Source of the DNA: Enoplolaimus lenunculus
Lineage: Eukaryota; Nematoda; Enoplea; Enoplida; Thoracostomopsidae
Reading direction: 5' to 3'
Assembly (NCBI GenBank): GCA_030248215.1
Contig: JASANG010002126.1
Coordinates: 62,001-126,000, forward strand
DNA: 64,000 nucleotides
Position numbers and translations under genes: made by a program. Shown piece after piece: positions 1 through 11,079 of the stretch. The notes under the pieces were generated by a model. The model was not told the origin of the DNA. It was given only the letters and a program-made list of their open reading frames with translations, and searched no databases. Positions within the stretch are counted from its first letter, which is position 1; the number at the start of each line of letters is the position of its first letter.

Positions 1-215
1 GTCCCCGTAGAAAAACCCGGATTTTTTCCACTGTCCGTTTCCGATCTTTAAATACGGTATTTTTCCACGCTAAATATGTTCCGGTATTTGTGGTACTGAA
101 AATTTTTTAACATTTGAAAATTTTCAAAAAAACTTGGTCATATCCTAACTTATATATTTTTCTAAAATTTTCAAAATGAATATTGCCACATTTTCAAATT
201 GTGTCATACATCGTG

Positions 216-424
216 CACTGCAAAAAATGGTGAGTCAAATTGACTCCCTCTGAAATAGGCTCTACGGGACTACACAAACTGAGTCAAATTAGACTCCGCC
301 AGAGTCAAATTCGAATCACTTAGTCGCACGTTTGACTCTGGCAGAGTGGAATTTGACTCAGTTTGTGTAGTCCCGTAGAGCCTATTTCGGAGGGAGTCAA
401 TTTGACTCAATAATTTTTGTAGTG
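216..424. mobile_element. CACTG-2 palindromic MITE
   Basis: Starts CACTGCAAAAAATGGTGAGT and ends with the complement (TAATTTTTGTAGTG). The two halves are near-perfect inverted arms (CTACGGGACTACACAAACTG against its complement), so the whole element can fold into one long hairpin. Flanks read TG on both sides. Same family at 22712, 41849 and 43076. Confidence 0.85.
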
Positions 425-686
425 TGCCTACTATGGGATATATTCTTGTTTACTGCACGTATTCTAAAGGTTGCAATAAATATTATATGCACATTTGCCT
501 AGCTTACAAACAAAGGTAACAGGTATTTTTTTCACTTTCCGGTTACGGTAGTTTTTTTTAGTTTCCGGTTCTTATTTTGGTATTTTGTGATTCCAGTTGC
601 ACAGTGGCCTAAAGTCTACGTTTACCAGTCTTTAAGTCTTCCCTGTCTTCAAGTATGAGCTGACCACTAATATGGATTGGATTTTT

Positions 687-866
687 GGCCCATGTTACTT
701 TAAGGGGCGTCCTCGTTTCTGGTGGGTCCAAAAGGAGTAGGTTTATAGATTCTAGATTACATTTTTTGCTTAGGTTTAGGCTTAGGCTTAAGAACACATT
801 TTTGTAATGCTTAGGCTTAGAAATACGCTGAATTTACTGTTACGCCCTTTAAAGTAAACATTGGCC
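687..866 (+). mobile_element. TG-MITE subgroup a
   Basis: Begins GGCCCATGTTACTTTAAGGG and ends TTAAAGTAAACATTGGCC, with GCTTAGGCTTAGG units inside. Flanks GGATTTTT and GGATTTTG form an 8-bp target duplication with one mismatch, which fixes the ends at GGCC. Confidence 0.85.
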
Positions 867-1286
867 GGATTTTGCAAAAAAGGCAAACATATATTGTGGT
901 TTGGGGGGCGAGGTAAAGCGGCGCTGTAAAAGAACCATTTTTTGAAAACTTGGCAGTTTGAGAGTATAGACAATTTAGACATATGTCTATTTTAAAATTA
1001 AATATTTTGTAGTGGAGACGGGAAAAAACATTGGCAATTGTTGAAATAATATCTTTGTTCAATTTAAATTTATTTTACATTTCATATCTCAGACGAAAAA
1101 ACAACTTTAAACTGTCGGTCAAATCTCGACCGAAATTGGTCTTGTAAAGCTGATTAATAGCAGGGCCGTAGCAGCTGTGGTCTTAGCATTCCATCGAATG
1201 CACATCAATTGGCGGATGCAACCGATGTTATGGGATCCCAAAATTGAAAGTTGACCGTGAGATTTTTTGAAAAAATATCCGTCTGG
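867..1286. other. No recognised gene or repeat
   Basis: Short frames only; nothing here matches the repeat families of the window or a protein family I know. Confidence 0.5.
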
Positions 1287-1713
1287 CAGGGTTCCAACAG
1301 GAACTAAATCTTGCCTGAAGAGGAACAGCAACAGGAATTGAATTTTTATGCAAGAACCGAAACAGGAACAGGATCCGGAATTTGAAATAATTTTCATCAC
1401 CGAATTACCGTTGGAATTTTTACAAAACTGGCCAAAAATGCCTCAAGAGAATTTTCAACTATTTCATAACTACGTTTTGCGGAAACACATCAGGAACAAT
1501 TTTAGTAACAAAATTGAACTAATTGCGAAAACATTAATTTTGACATAAAAATTTTTCAAATACAAACTTTCCAATAAATGATTATGAATAATTTGCTACA
1601 AAACCGCAAAAAAATTCCTGTTCCTGCATCTTTGAATGCAGGAACGGGAACTGGGACAGGAATTGACTTTTTGCACGAATTCCGGCCGGAACAGAAATTC
1701 CGGTTGTACCGTA
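1287..1713. mobile_element. CR-hAT element, diverged
   Basis: Starts CAGGGTTCCAACAGGAAC and ends ATTCCGGTTGTACCGTA, an eroded version of CAGGGTGCAACCGGAA ends. Flanks CCGTCTGG and CCGTCTGA give an 8-bp duplication with one mismatch. The interior is AT-rich with repeated GGAACAGGAA-type words near both ends. Confidence 0.65.
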
Positions 1714-3044
1714 CCGTCTGACTTCTCGCTCGTTTCGTTCGCAATGGTTTCTTCGTTATACTTTTTATAGTCCGTTCACAACATTGCATAAATTCTGTTT
1801 CGAAAAATGGTGAGATTTACGAGTTTCCAGGACTATTTTAAGGTGTTTTATGCTTAATCTTTCCACCCGGTGAATGAAGGCTTATGAAAAGGCTTTTAGT
1901 GGTTCATGTAAAACGTAGGTCCATCTCAATTTCCCGACTAGAATCCCATTTCCCGGATAATACTCGCGCATTTTCGGACAGACCTCTTCAGTACATAGGC
2001 GCATTTAGTTTGCTATATTCAACACTTTCCGTGTCCAATTTTTCATTCATAGATGCAGTAAAGTTCGCTTGTTTGTAATCCTGCACTTTTCCTGCCTACC
2101 GGCAAATCCCGGATCCGCCACTGATTCCATGATACACTGTCCTGACGACAAAGTGAAACCTAAAATGTAAACAAACGATACGACTTATAGAAGCTCAGAT
2201 AAATAGCACTCGATCTAAACGATATAAGCCAGACTCAATATTAAACAGGCTAGCAGTTTTTGTATACTAGCAATGTCACAAGCGTATAATTTTCGTCTAA
2301 TCGCCGCGTTTACTAGTAGATCATAGATAGCTATCACAGCTAAGGTATAAGCAAAATTATTTTTGAGAAATTACTTAGCTACGTGCGACATTCATATTCT
2401 AAATATCAACAGTAAAATTTAGCATTTTCATATAGTTTTATTTTAGGCAAAAATAGGTTTCTACAAACAGGATGCAAAGCATCATAACGTTGATGTCAAA
2501 ATGAGTTGGACCGCTAAAAATACCACGTTTACGATTTAGCCAGGGGCGTCCGCAGAAAATTATATTTCGACGACACCGAGAGCAGTTTTGGAGGCGCCTA
2601 CAATTGCAATTTATGATTGTTTACTCAGACCGAGTCTATTGGGGGCACCAGCCAAATGGGGGCCAAAATCCGTCAATGGCCCCCGTGGGAACGTTCTTAC
2701 GAGTAGCAGAAGTTTCCAGGTTCGTATACGCCTTTCCGTACATTTAAGGTTAAGGCTCAGGCTTAGGAAAAGATTTTAGTGTGTAATATTTGAAAATCAA
2801 ATTGCTTCAGGTATTGTGATGGGTTGTACAGCGAATAGCATTGGTATCGTGTAAAGTTGTTCACAGCGGAACTAAAGACCATAACATAAAACTGATATTA
2901 GCATTGCTGACAGTTTTATATTTACGGTGGTTTTCAGGCTTAGGGTACGTCAATCGGAGCTAACGAAGTTGCACAAGTATTCAGGGAACAAAACTCGATG
3001 TTTATAGGAAACGTGAAAAAATGTCGAGTTTCAGATAACAGAAA
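1714..3044. other. Intergenic, no gene recognised
   Basis: No coding exon recognised. A piece near 1925-2010 with CAATTTCCCG and CATTTCCCGG resembles the duplicated sequence at 48.2-48.4 kb. A single TTAAGGTTAAGGCTCAGGCTTAGG run near 2740-2770 is a decayed telomere-like patch. Confidence 0.5.
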
Positions 3045-3135
3045 AATTAGGTTCGGATATCCGCATATCCGGGTGTGCACGGATATTCGGATACCGGATG
3101 AATATTTTACAATTTTTAGATATCCGGATATAAAA
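3045..3135. repeat. ATATCCGGAT-rich repeat
   Basis: Contains GGATATCCGCATATCCGGG and GATATCCGGATAT words. A related sequence occurs at 17268-17400, so this is probably a low-copy dispersed inverted-repeat element. Confidence 0.5.
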
Positions 3136-3142
3136 AATGTTC

Positions 3143-3307
3143 GGTCCATGTTTAGAACAGGGCCGGATCGTTCTCCGGCGCACTGTAATAGAGTCAGTTT
3201 AAGCTTTAGACTAACTTTTTTGCTAGGCTTAAGCTTAGGCTTAAGCTTAGGCTTAGGCTTAGGCTTAGGAATGTGCTTATACTAACGGCCTTGTTCTATA
3301 CATGGGC
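3143..3307 (+). mobile_element. TG-MITE subgroup b
   Basis: GGTCCATGTTTAGAACAGGG at the left, CTTGTTCTATACATGGGCC at the right, with a run of GGCTTA/AGCTTA units between. Flanks AAATGTTC and AAATATTC are an 8-bp duplication with one mismatch. Insertion is next to the ATATCCGG repeat. Confidence 0.88.
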
Positions 3308-3859
3308 CAAATATTCGATGCCCATCACTAACGCAAACACATTTTCAAATGCAAGCTAAAAGGCATACTGAAGTAAAAAGTATGATATATTGAGCGAAAA
3401 AATATATTCAACAAAACAACTGAAATTCCTTAAGGCAAACAACCGTGACAGTATCATCGGTACGAACGGATAAACGCGATGAAAGGCTGGCTTTAATATC
3501 AATCGATCCTTTCGTTAGTGCCATCCGTAAGGCGACAGCGGCTGCCGTAGCAGCGAACTCGCCGGGATTCGTTTTCGGGACGAAATAAATTTGATAAATT
3601 TTTACGGACCTTCAGGATCCAGAAAGATGTTCTAAATGCGGTTTGAAAAGGATGCTTTTTAGGTGTTTCTAGAAACTTCGATAGGGGATATATATCCCGT
3701 TTATATTTTGGTTTGTATACGCCTATAGTGCCTAACTCTGCGTAAGTAGCGGTTCAGACCGTAGACTCGTATACAAAACGTCTCTAAATACTGCGAAAAG
3801 TTTCGCGTATATCAATAGCGGTTCATTCTCACGTAGGTTTGTAGCTTCGAGTCGTATTG

Positions 3860-4620
3860 AGTATAAAGCCGGTGTTATCTTTGTCTTTGTATCTTGTTCC
3901 TCAGATCCGTTTTGTCTGTTACTTTCTTCTTTTTTATGATTTTTGTTCTCTGTCTCTTTCGTTGTTGATTCTCATGTCTTTAGTTGTCTCGCGTTTCTTT
4001 GTCTCTCACTGTCTCGGTCTCTTGTTCTTTTCGTCTCGATGGATGTGGAGTCTCTTTTATGAAACTTCCACAATATCACGCGTACACCAGGTATACTTTC
4101 GAAGGAGTAGTGTGATGGACACGTAAGCAAAGAAAATTCCGTATCCGGGACATTGAAGCTTTTTTGGTTTCAGTATCCCAGACACTGAAGCTTTTGTTCA
4201 GTATCCTGGATGCTAAAAGCCAAAAAAAAATTCAGTGTCCAGGATACTGAAGCTTTGTGGGATGCTGAAGCTTATGAGATACTGAAGGTTTTTGGATTCA
4301 ATGGCCGGTACTGAAGCCAAAAAAACTTCAGTATCTCGGACGCTGAAGCTTTTTTGGGTTCAATGGCCGCTACTGAAGCCAAAAAGCTTCAGTGTCCATG
4401 ATACTGAATAAAAAAGTTCAATGTCCATGACACTATTCCCTCAAACGTAATCTGGTTTACGCATGATATTGTGGAAGTTGCGTTAATATCTTAAACTTGA
4501 CTTTGGTCTTTTTGTCTCTCACTTTCTCTGTTTCTTGCACTTTTTGCCTCTTCGAGTCTGTTGTGATTCTATCTGCCTCTCGTTTTTTCTAAATATAATT
4601 TCATTCCCATCTGTAAATTC
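3860..4620. repeat. TCTCT-rich low-complexity tract split by an insertion
   Basis: Degenerate GTCTCTC/TTTGTCTCTC sequence at 3870-4055 resumes at 4500-4600. The two halves flank the inverted-repeat element at 4063-4479, which has evidently inserted into a once continuous tract. Confidence 0.6.
4063..4479. mobile_element. Inverted-repeat element with ACTGAAGC hairpin body
   Basis: Ends AACTTCCACAATATCACGCG and its near complement (CGCATGATATTGTGGAAGTT) form about 30-bp terminal inverted repeats continuing into ACACCAGG/ CTGGTTT. The body is made of many copies of TTCAGTATCC, GGACACTGAAGC and AAGCTTTTTTGG in both orientations, so it is built of small nested hairpins. No other copy in the window. 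Confidence 0.75.
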
Positions 4621-5075
4621 AATGTATCAAAATCTTTCAACACAAATGGGCGACTTTCGAATTATTGGTCTCCGTTGAAAATATGGTTTGCCTTTTGAAG
4701 CCCATTGGCCAAGTGCCACGGCTGGACCGCCACGGCAAATGGGTCCTAGAATTTCGATATATACCACATACGAAAATTAATATTTCTAATACTTAAGAGA
4801 AAATTACTTACATTTAAAGAAATATGATTGAAATGATGAACTTGAAAAACATTTCTGTTTACAACAGAAAAGTTTTCGAAAAAGTTTCAAAATATTAAAG
4901 TCTCAAAATCGTTTGCATTCAATGATGAAAATGAACATTTTGCAGTTATTTTGAGAAAAATTGTTTTATTTTTAACAAAAACTTTTCAGTTTTCTCGCTG
5001 ACAATACTTTTCTGCATAAAGGCAAAAATAGTTTTTTGCGGGCCTCAGACGCCTGGCCATTGCCAGTAATAATTA
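4621..5075. other. Intergenic, no gene recognised
   Basis: AT-rich sequence without recognisable coding content or family repeats. Confidence 0.5.
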
Positions 5076-5327
5076 CACTGTAAATTCCAATGAATTAATT
5101 AATCAACTCAGCCGGAAAGTTAGTTATTTCTAATTTAATAACAGCAAACTTTAACTAACTCTGAGTTGACTTGATTGTCACTGTGAGTTGACTTGACTCC
5201 GGGTGAGTTGCTTAACTAACTCAGAATGAATTGAATCAACTGAACATTCTGAGTTCTAATAGTCCTAACTCAGACTGAGTGACTCAACTCATTCTGAGTT
5301 AAAATCAGCTCACTGGAATTTACAGTG
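5076..5327. mobile_element. CACTG-1 MITE
   Basis: CACTGTAAATTCCAATGAAT at the left and CACTGGAATTTACAGTG at the right, with a body of TGAGTTGA/TCAACTCA words. Flanked by TA on both sides, the signature of Tc1/mariner-type insertion. Confidence 0.88.
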
Positions 5328-5660
5328 TACCAGAGCCAAGATTTTGTTCATTTTGTTGCGAGTGGCCCAAAATTCGCCCAGCCCGTCGAGTATTTATCTG
5401 GTACGCCAGGTTTGCCAGTCGACCCGATCTGGCCGGCCTGTAGGTTTCGTTCTATAGTTTGCCACTCTCTGAGTTGAATATAAAAGATCGATATTCAGTT
5501 TCAACGCGATGAGAAAGCGCAACTCTTGCACAACTGTTGAATATTAATTAAATAAAATGCTATTTATCTCACTGCCATACTGAGTACAGCCGTCCAGTTC
5601 TATTTGTACTGACCGTTACACCGAAGAATTCATTGCTTGCATATAAAAAGTAATATTACA

Positions 5661-5776
5661 TTTTTTTGCTCAGGCTTAGGCTTATAGGAACTCTTTTTTG
5701 TAACGCTTAAGCTTAGGCTAAGGCTTAGGAATACGCTTAATCTACTGTTACGCCCCTTAAAGTAGCATTGACCCAA
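5661..5776 (+). mobile_element. TG-MITE subgroup a, left end missing
   Basis: Right half only: TTTTTTGCTCAGGCTTAGG, then GCTTAGG units, then CTGTTACGCCCCTTAAAGTA before CATTGACCC. Confidence 0.75.
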
Positions 5777-5816
5777 AATTTCATCAACCTCCGGCAGAAA
5801 ACTGATACACCAGCAT

Positions 5817-5920
5817 CAGGGTACAACAGGAGGTCTTCGTCCTGCTCAGGCAGAAATTCTACCGGAGCCGGAGGTCGATTTTCTACCGGAGCAGAAGGAA
5901 GACCTCAGGTTGTATTCTGA
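5817..5920. mobile_element. Short CR-hAT derivative
   Basis: A 104-bp palindrome: CAGGGTACAACAGGAGGTC at the left, GACCTCAGGTTGTATTCTG at the right, with CCGGAG words in the centre. The terminal words match the CR-hAT family. Confidence 0.6.
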
Positions 5921-5969
5921 CGTTGGTGTAACATGTGCAGATAAACAGGTGTGGAAAGTTGTTACAATC

Positions 5970-6045
5970 GACCGCATGATGTAGTGGTAGCATGTTTGAC
6001 TCCAAGTGCACGCGGGTGAGGGTCGATTCACGGAGTGGTCCATAA
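5970..6045 (+). repeat. tRNA-like sequence (A box and B box)
   Basis: TGTAGTGGTAGCATG resembles a Pol III A box and GGGTCGATTCAC a B box, spaced about as in a tRNA. The stems are not convincing, so a tRNA pseudogene or SINE head is more likely than a working tRNA. A related GACCGCATG word borders the tRNA-like piece at 25.5 kb. Confidence 0.4.
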
Positions 6046-6073
6046 CGTTGGGCAAAACTTTGAACAGGAGTTT

Positions 6074-6325
6074 CACTGTAAATTCCAGTGAGCTAATTTT
6101 AACTCAGAATGAGTTGAATCACTCAGTCTGAGTTAGGACTATTAGAACTCAGAATGTTCAGTTGATTCAATTTATTCTGAGTTAGTTAAGCAACTCACCC
6201 GGAGTCAAGTCAACTTACAGTGAGAATAAAGTCAACTCAGAGTTAGTTAAAGTTTGCTGTTATTAATTTAGAAATAACTAACTTTCCGGCTGAGTTGATT
6301 ATTTAATTCATTGCAATTTACAGTG
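6074..6325. mobile_element. CACTG-1 MITE, opposite orientation
   Basis: CACTGTAAATTCCAGTGAGC at the left and GCAATTTACAGTG at the right, near the same length as the 5076 copy but inverted. The flanks are not TA/TA, so the target has changed or one end is rearranged. Confidence 0.85.
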
Positions 6326-6600
6326 TGGGCAGACCGTGTAGTACCAACAAACAACTTTAAATTGTACCGGTGTTTCGGGGTGTAATTTTGTGTCATGATT
6401 ACTTGCGGTTCTTTATAGTCCATTAATTTTAGAACCGCCCTACTTTACCGCCGGAGGCCGTTCGGGTGGGTGAACTCAAACTTCGGAAGAATACTTACGT
6501 ATACCCATGGTAGACAAAGTTTGGATTAAGCCACAGACGTTTCATATTATGCCCACTGGGGCTCGCCATATCCTTCTTTGAGATTTTGTACTGCACATGC

Positions 6601-7125
6601 CAGGGTGGAACCGGAATTTAAAAATACCGGAACCGGAAAGTTACAAAAATACCGGAACCGGAGCCGGAAAGTAAAAAATATTTGTTACCGAAAAATTCGT
6701 GCCTAAATCCTGAAACAAATGCAGTAGGGGGAAACATATGATAATTGAGTATGGCACAAATTGAAAATTTTGGCAATACTCACACGCTTGGGCAATTTTA
6801 TATAAATAAAATAATATGCCAATTTTTCTTAAATTTTCGAATGAGAAAACATTTTCAATACTGAAAATACCGGAAAATTCCGGTGAAAAAACACAGAACG
6901 GGTCGAAGAGAAGTGAGGCGAGTGCGTGCGCCAGAACATCGCTGTCTTGCCGCGCACGGGTTTAAACCATATTCAACTCAACGAAAAGTTGAACTTTTAC
7001 AAAGTTACAACCAATTTCACTACCGAAAATGTCGAAACCTTCGTCCAAAAAATCAACCGGAGTCGTGGCTAAAGGACGATTTTGTACCAGAGCCGAAACA
7101 ACAGGTAGGCCTCCGGCTGTACGCT
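6601..7125. mobile_element. Degenerate CR-hAT sequence, possibly two copies
   Basis: Starts CAGGGTGGAACCGGAATTT and continues with ACCGGAACCGG words to about 6885; further ACCGGAGTCG and CCTCCGGCTGTACG words end near 7118. Two overlapping or joined copies would explain this. Ends beyond 7100 are unsure. Confidence 0.5.
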
Positions 7126-7749
7126 CATTAATAATAACCTGACAACTGTCCTGACACAAATAGAATGGTCCCTATTTCCCTGTTCCACGTCCCGATCAAT
7201 AGGAATCTGTATCCCTAGTATAAGAGTCCGTTAGTGGATAGAGTCCTTAATTAAAGTGCGTAAAAGAGACGTAATCAAAAAATGGCCTACGTTACTCAAA
7301 TATGTAACAAACACTTCAGACAAACCGCATACATTTCATTAAATCCTCAGTAAAAAGATTAACGAATACGGCAAAATAAAATCAAAATTAGCAAATCAGC
7401 TTTGTCCAAACGAAATAAGATAAAAAGAAGACCGCCGTGTCCCACTGAACATAAAGTGAATTAAAACACAAATGACAGGTCATAAATATGGTCCCCTCTG
7501 GCATCTGGCGAGGTAAAATAAATATCAAACCCTCTTCTTAATCGGGTCACCAGAGTAGGTTCAATTTCGCTGGATTTACAAATGATGCTTTAATTCAACT
7601 TGGAACCGCATTCAGAATAAGCTAATAATAAACAAACAAACAAACTTCATCATTTCCGCTTTTGCAATCATTGTGACATTTGGCAATTTTCCTATCGCTT
7701 CATGTTTTTGCGTTTTATAAATATTAAAAATCGGAAATATAACTGCGGT
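7126..7749. other. Intergenic, no gene recognised
   Basis: Part of 7185-7320 shares words (CAATAGGAATCTGTATCCCTA and GTCCGTTAGTGGATAGAG) with the interior of the TA-flanked element at 39.0 and 46.5 kb, so an old copy of that element is probably here. Confidence 0.45.
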
Positions 7750-8110
7750 CTCAATGTAGAACAGGACCGTAACAGTAGTATAAGCATATTTTTAAGCGTG
7801 AACTTTAAGCCTACGTCCAAAGGGTAAGCCTATACCTAAGCCTAGATCTAAGCGTAAAAGGATAAGCTCATACCTAAAGCCTAAGCCTAGATCTAAGCGT
7901 AAAAGGATAAGCTTATACCTAAGCCTAAGCCTAAGTGTAAGGATAAGCTTATACCTAAGCCTAAGCCTAAGTGTAAGGACAAGCTTAAACCTATTAAGCC
8001 TAAGCCTAGACCTGAGCGTAAGAATGAGTTTATACCTAAAATCAAAGCTTAAGAAAAACATAAGTGTAAAACGTAAACATTACTCTACTGCAGTCCCACG
8101 GTAAATGGGA
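7750..8110 (-). mobile_element. TG-MITE subgroup b with internal expansion
   Basis: TCAATGTAGAACAGGACCGT and AGTAGTATAAGCATAT at the left, CTCTACTGCAGTCCCAC at the right. Between them CCTAAGCCTAAG alternates with AAGGATAAGCTTATAC about five times, a tandem expansion of one body unit to double the usual length. Confidence 0.75.
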
Positions 8111-8280
8111 CATGTTTGAACAAAAATATAACATTTTACAAAATCAGCCAATCTTGGTTCAACCAGTCATTCCACAATCTTTAACCCTTTCTCGCATGAA
8201 TATTTTCGATTTCATATTGAATCTCATTTTATGCTGTCTCCATCGCAGGAGACTGGAGGGGAATGTGTTTACCGTCGCTA

Positions 8281-8578
8281 CACTGTAAATTTCACTGAAT
8301 TGATTAATCAATTCAACTAACGTACTGGTTATTACTGAATTAATATCAGCAAACATTAACTCATTCCAAGTTGAGTTGACTCCCACTCTAACTTGAGCTG
8401 ATTCTCACTATGAGTTGAGCTGATTCTCACTCTGCGCTGATTTGACTCTGGGTTAGTTGATTAATTAACTCAGAACGAATTGAATCAACTCAAAATTCTG
8501 AGCTCTTTTAGTCCTATACTTAGAGTTAGTGATTGAACTCATTCTGAGTGAAAATCAACTCACTGAAGTTTTACAGTG
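8281..8578. mobile_element. CACTG-1 MITE nested in a TTAA-tRNA element
   Basis: CACTGTAAATTTCACTG to GAAGTTTTACAGTG, flanked by TA on both sides. It splits the A-box sequence of the host element (GTTTACCGTCGC before, CTCAGCTACAG after, on the plus strand). Confidence 0.88.
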
Positions 8579-8678
8579 TACTCAGCTACAGTAGCCTGAC
8601 ACTCAAGTCCGAGAAGGGTCTCACGTCTTGCGGAGATTTTGTACCTACTGATACGCGCACTGTAGTTGTACACAGTGC

Positions 8679-8869
8679 GGTCCATGTATAGAACAGGGCC
8701 GGATCGTTTTTCGGAGGTGCTGTAACAGAGTCAGCTTAAGCTTTAGACTAAATGTTTTGCTTACGCTTAGGCTTAGGCTTACATTTAGGAATAGGCTCAT
8801 CCTTACGCTTAGGCTTAGGCTTAGGAATACGCTTATACTACTATTCCGGCCCTGTTCTATACATGGGTC
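8679..8869 (+). mobile_element. TG-MITE subgroup b with perfect target duplication
   Basis: GGTCCATGTATAGAACAGGG to CCCTGTTCTATACATGGGTC with GCTTAGG repeats inside. Flanks are CACAGTGC on both sides, an exact 8-bp duplication. Confidence 0.93.
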
Positions 8870-9068
8870 CACAGTGCAATGGGCATTGCTTCACTTACAC
8901 ACATTGCGATGAGTTTACCCAAAGTCAACTCAATATGAGAATGGTTTAATTAAGCTAACAGTCTTGCTTTCAGATAAATATTAGAGCCACAAACTGATAA
9001 GTACTTTAGTGAATATACTCTAATCATCTTACAAATAATCTAAAACAAGGTCATGTAGCCGTACTCTC

Positions 9069-9231
9069 TTGCGCGTAGCCAAGGGGAGCCAGGGGGGCTC
9101 AGCCCCCCTCGAAAATTTTTACCCCTCCATGAATATTTTCAGCCTTGCTTGTAACTCATTAAAAGCCCTTGAATGCCCCTCCAGAAATATTTTTAGCCTC
9201 CCGTAACAAGGTGAGCTGGCTACGGGCCTGC
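9069..9231. mobile_element. GTAGCC-hAT MITE
   Basis: Left GCGCGTAGCCAAGGGGAGCC, right AAGGTGAGCTGGCTACGGGC. The middle has CAGCCTTGCTTGTAACTCAT and ACCCCTCC words shared by all family members. GTACTCTC and GTATTCTC next to the ends are a likely 8-bp duplication with one mismatch. Confidence 0.75.
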
Positions 9232-9277
9232 GTATTCTCAACTATGTACAACACCTATTGCCAGTTGCTACAAGGCG

Positions 9278-9541
9278 TTAATCCTTTCACTCATAGAGCA
9301 TACTATGAGCAACTAAATATTTACGAATACTATACAAGCAATAAAGGCGCTGTGAGCAGTGTTTGACAATTCTAACATATATGCGCTGTGCCAAATCTCC
9401 ACGAGACGTGTGACAGCCCCCTCCGACTCGAGCGTCAAGCTCCTATCTATAGCTCATTGTTGATCGTAATCGCCTCCCACATCTTACTTTGAAATTACAT
9501 CTCATATGAAATTGAAAAATATTCATGTGAAAAATGGTTAA
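9278..9541 (+). mobile_element. TTAA-tRNA element, whole but diverged
   Basis: TTAATCCTTTCACTCATAG to GTGAAAAATGGTTAA. The tRNA-like core CTATAGCTCATTGTTGATCG is recognisable but the B box is lost by a deletion relative to the 37.7-kb copy. Confidence 0.8.
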
Positions 9542-9830
9542 AACAAGCGAAGCACGAAAATCGTGGACCCAGTATAACGCAGTAGCAGAACGGTAAATTG
9601 AGCGTAATAAAGTAAATTTTGAACTTACGTCTGATTGGTTGAAAAGTTACAAGAACAATCACCGTTCACCATCCATCTGCCATACCCACAATTTAGAATG
9701 ACGGGTATTAGACACGTCGTTTACCACAAGATTGACAATGGCATTATGACTAAATGACGTTTCGAAACATTTTAAGCCCAAAACGACAGTATATATTTTG
9801 TCATTTTTCATCTGAAAGAATTTTTTCATT

Positions 9831-9966
9831 GGCCAAATGTATCGAACAGGGACAGTAACAGTAGTATAACCATATTCCTAAAAGCCTAAGCCTAAACGTA
9901 AAATTAGTCTAAAGCTTAAGCTTGCTCCATTGCAGTTTCGCACAGGAAAACTTTTTCGCATGGGCC
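9831..9966 (-). mobile_element. TG-MITE subgroup b, short
   Basis: GGCCAAATGTATCGAACAGG and AGTAGTATAACCATATTCC at the left; GCTCCATTGCAGTTTCG then CATGGGCC at the right, with only a few CCTAAG units. Confidence 0.78.
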
Positions 9967-10335
9967 ATTAATACAGTCTACTGCATGGTGTAGGCATAGA
10001 GAACGAAGTTATGCGGCCTGGGACCGATCTGGCCTGTCTGCTCGGGATTTTTCGTTCTTAGCCAGTCCACAAAATCCCATGAAAATAGTAGGTTGATAAT
10101 ACAAAATTACCAGCATGTCAGCGATGTTTATGTTGATTTCTGTATTTTTATGCAATTAAATTCATTTTCTAAACCTTTACGAATGATTCTGAACCGCAAA
10201 GTTTAGTATGAAAGCCTAAAACCTCATTTTGAGTTCACAATTCCATTATTTTCATTTATTTATCGAGTATTAATTAATATTAGAACGCAAGCAGAAGTAT
10301 AATACAGAAACAAGAAGCAAATAGCATTGGTGTAT
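9967..10335. other. Intergenic, no gene recognised
   Basis: A GACCGATCTGGCCTGTCTG patch echoes GACCCGATCTGGCCGGCCTG near 5422; nothing else recognised. Confidence 0.45.
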
Positions 10336-10503
10336 AGGGCCCGTAGCCAACGGGGGGCAGGTGCACTCAGACGCCCTTGGAAAATTTTTGGCCAACCATA
10401 GAAAATTTTCAACGTTGCTTGTAAGCCAACGAGAACCCTTGTATGTATCTCCTGAAAGCGTTTTAGCCCCCAATCTATACAAGGTGAGCTGCCTACGGGC
10501 CTG
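10336..10503. mobile_element. GTAGCC-hAT MITE
   Basis: Left GGGCCCGTAGCCAACGGGG, right AAGGTGAGCTGCCTACGGGC. The right flank GGCCTGAGTCGAGTATTA is repeated directly twice (about 10497-10535), so the junction was locally duplicated after insertion. Confidence 0.75.
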
Positions 10504-10535
10504 AGTCGAGTATTAGGGCCTGAGTCGAGTATTAA

Positions 10536-11079
10536 TTACTCTAAGTTCCGGTTAAATTAGAGAAGAATTTCGTTGAAATCAACTTCGATTCGGTTCGTAT
10601 GAATTAACGGTAAATTATCATGGCTTATATGCTGACGGTAAATACAAGCTTCTTATTGGCTAATGTAGTAATCTTTTGAGCAATAAGAAAGTATTAAATT
10701 AATTCAAAAAATACGCTGAAACTTTCATATTTTGAAATTCTTAATATGACGAAACACAAATCCCATAGCGAAATTTAAGTTTTTCAACTTTAAAATGTAA
10801 GAGCGGATAATGCATCGTCCAGTTTATCGTGTGTCCCGTATGTGGAAATTGGCGACGCCTATTTCCAATTCGAGTTTGGAAAAACGTTAGCAAAAGGAAA
10901 TTGAAGAAACAAAATTTGATCAAGTGGTAAAATTGAAACATTTTATAAAACGTACATGGAATCGGAATGCAGTTTTTGATTGTCAATTTACTGATAGCGA
11001 AATAAAAATCCATAGCAGTGGGAAATTGAAACAGTTTTCAAAATCAAATGGTAACACTGTAGACGAAGCGAGGAAGTTC
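10536..11079. other. Intergenic, no gene recognised
   Basis: AT-rich sequence with short frames on both strands but no protein family signature. Confidence 0.45.

Larger units (their letters stand above)
8181..8949 (-). mobile_element. TTAA-tRNA element carrying two later insertions
   Basis: TTAACCCTTTCTCGCATGAA at the left and AATATGAGAATGGTTTAA at the right delimit one element of the family seen whole at 37702 and 46687. A CACTG-1 MITE (8281-8578, TA duplication) interrupts the tRNA-like part and a TG-MITE (8679-8869, duplication CACAGTGC) interrupts the other half. Without them it is about 270 bp, the family's normal length. Confidence 0.8.

Noticed and set aside
216-424. CRISPR-like or operator palindromes
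   Set aside because: The palindromes are single hairpin MITEs with dispersed relatives, not regular arrays with unique spacers, and the window is eukaryotic.
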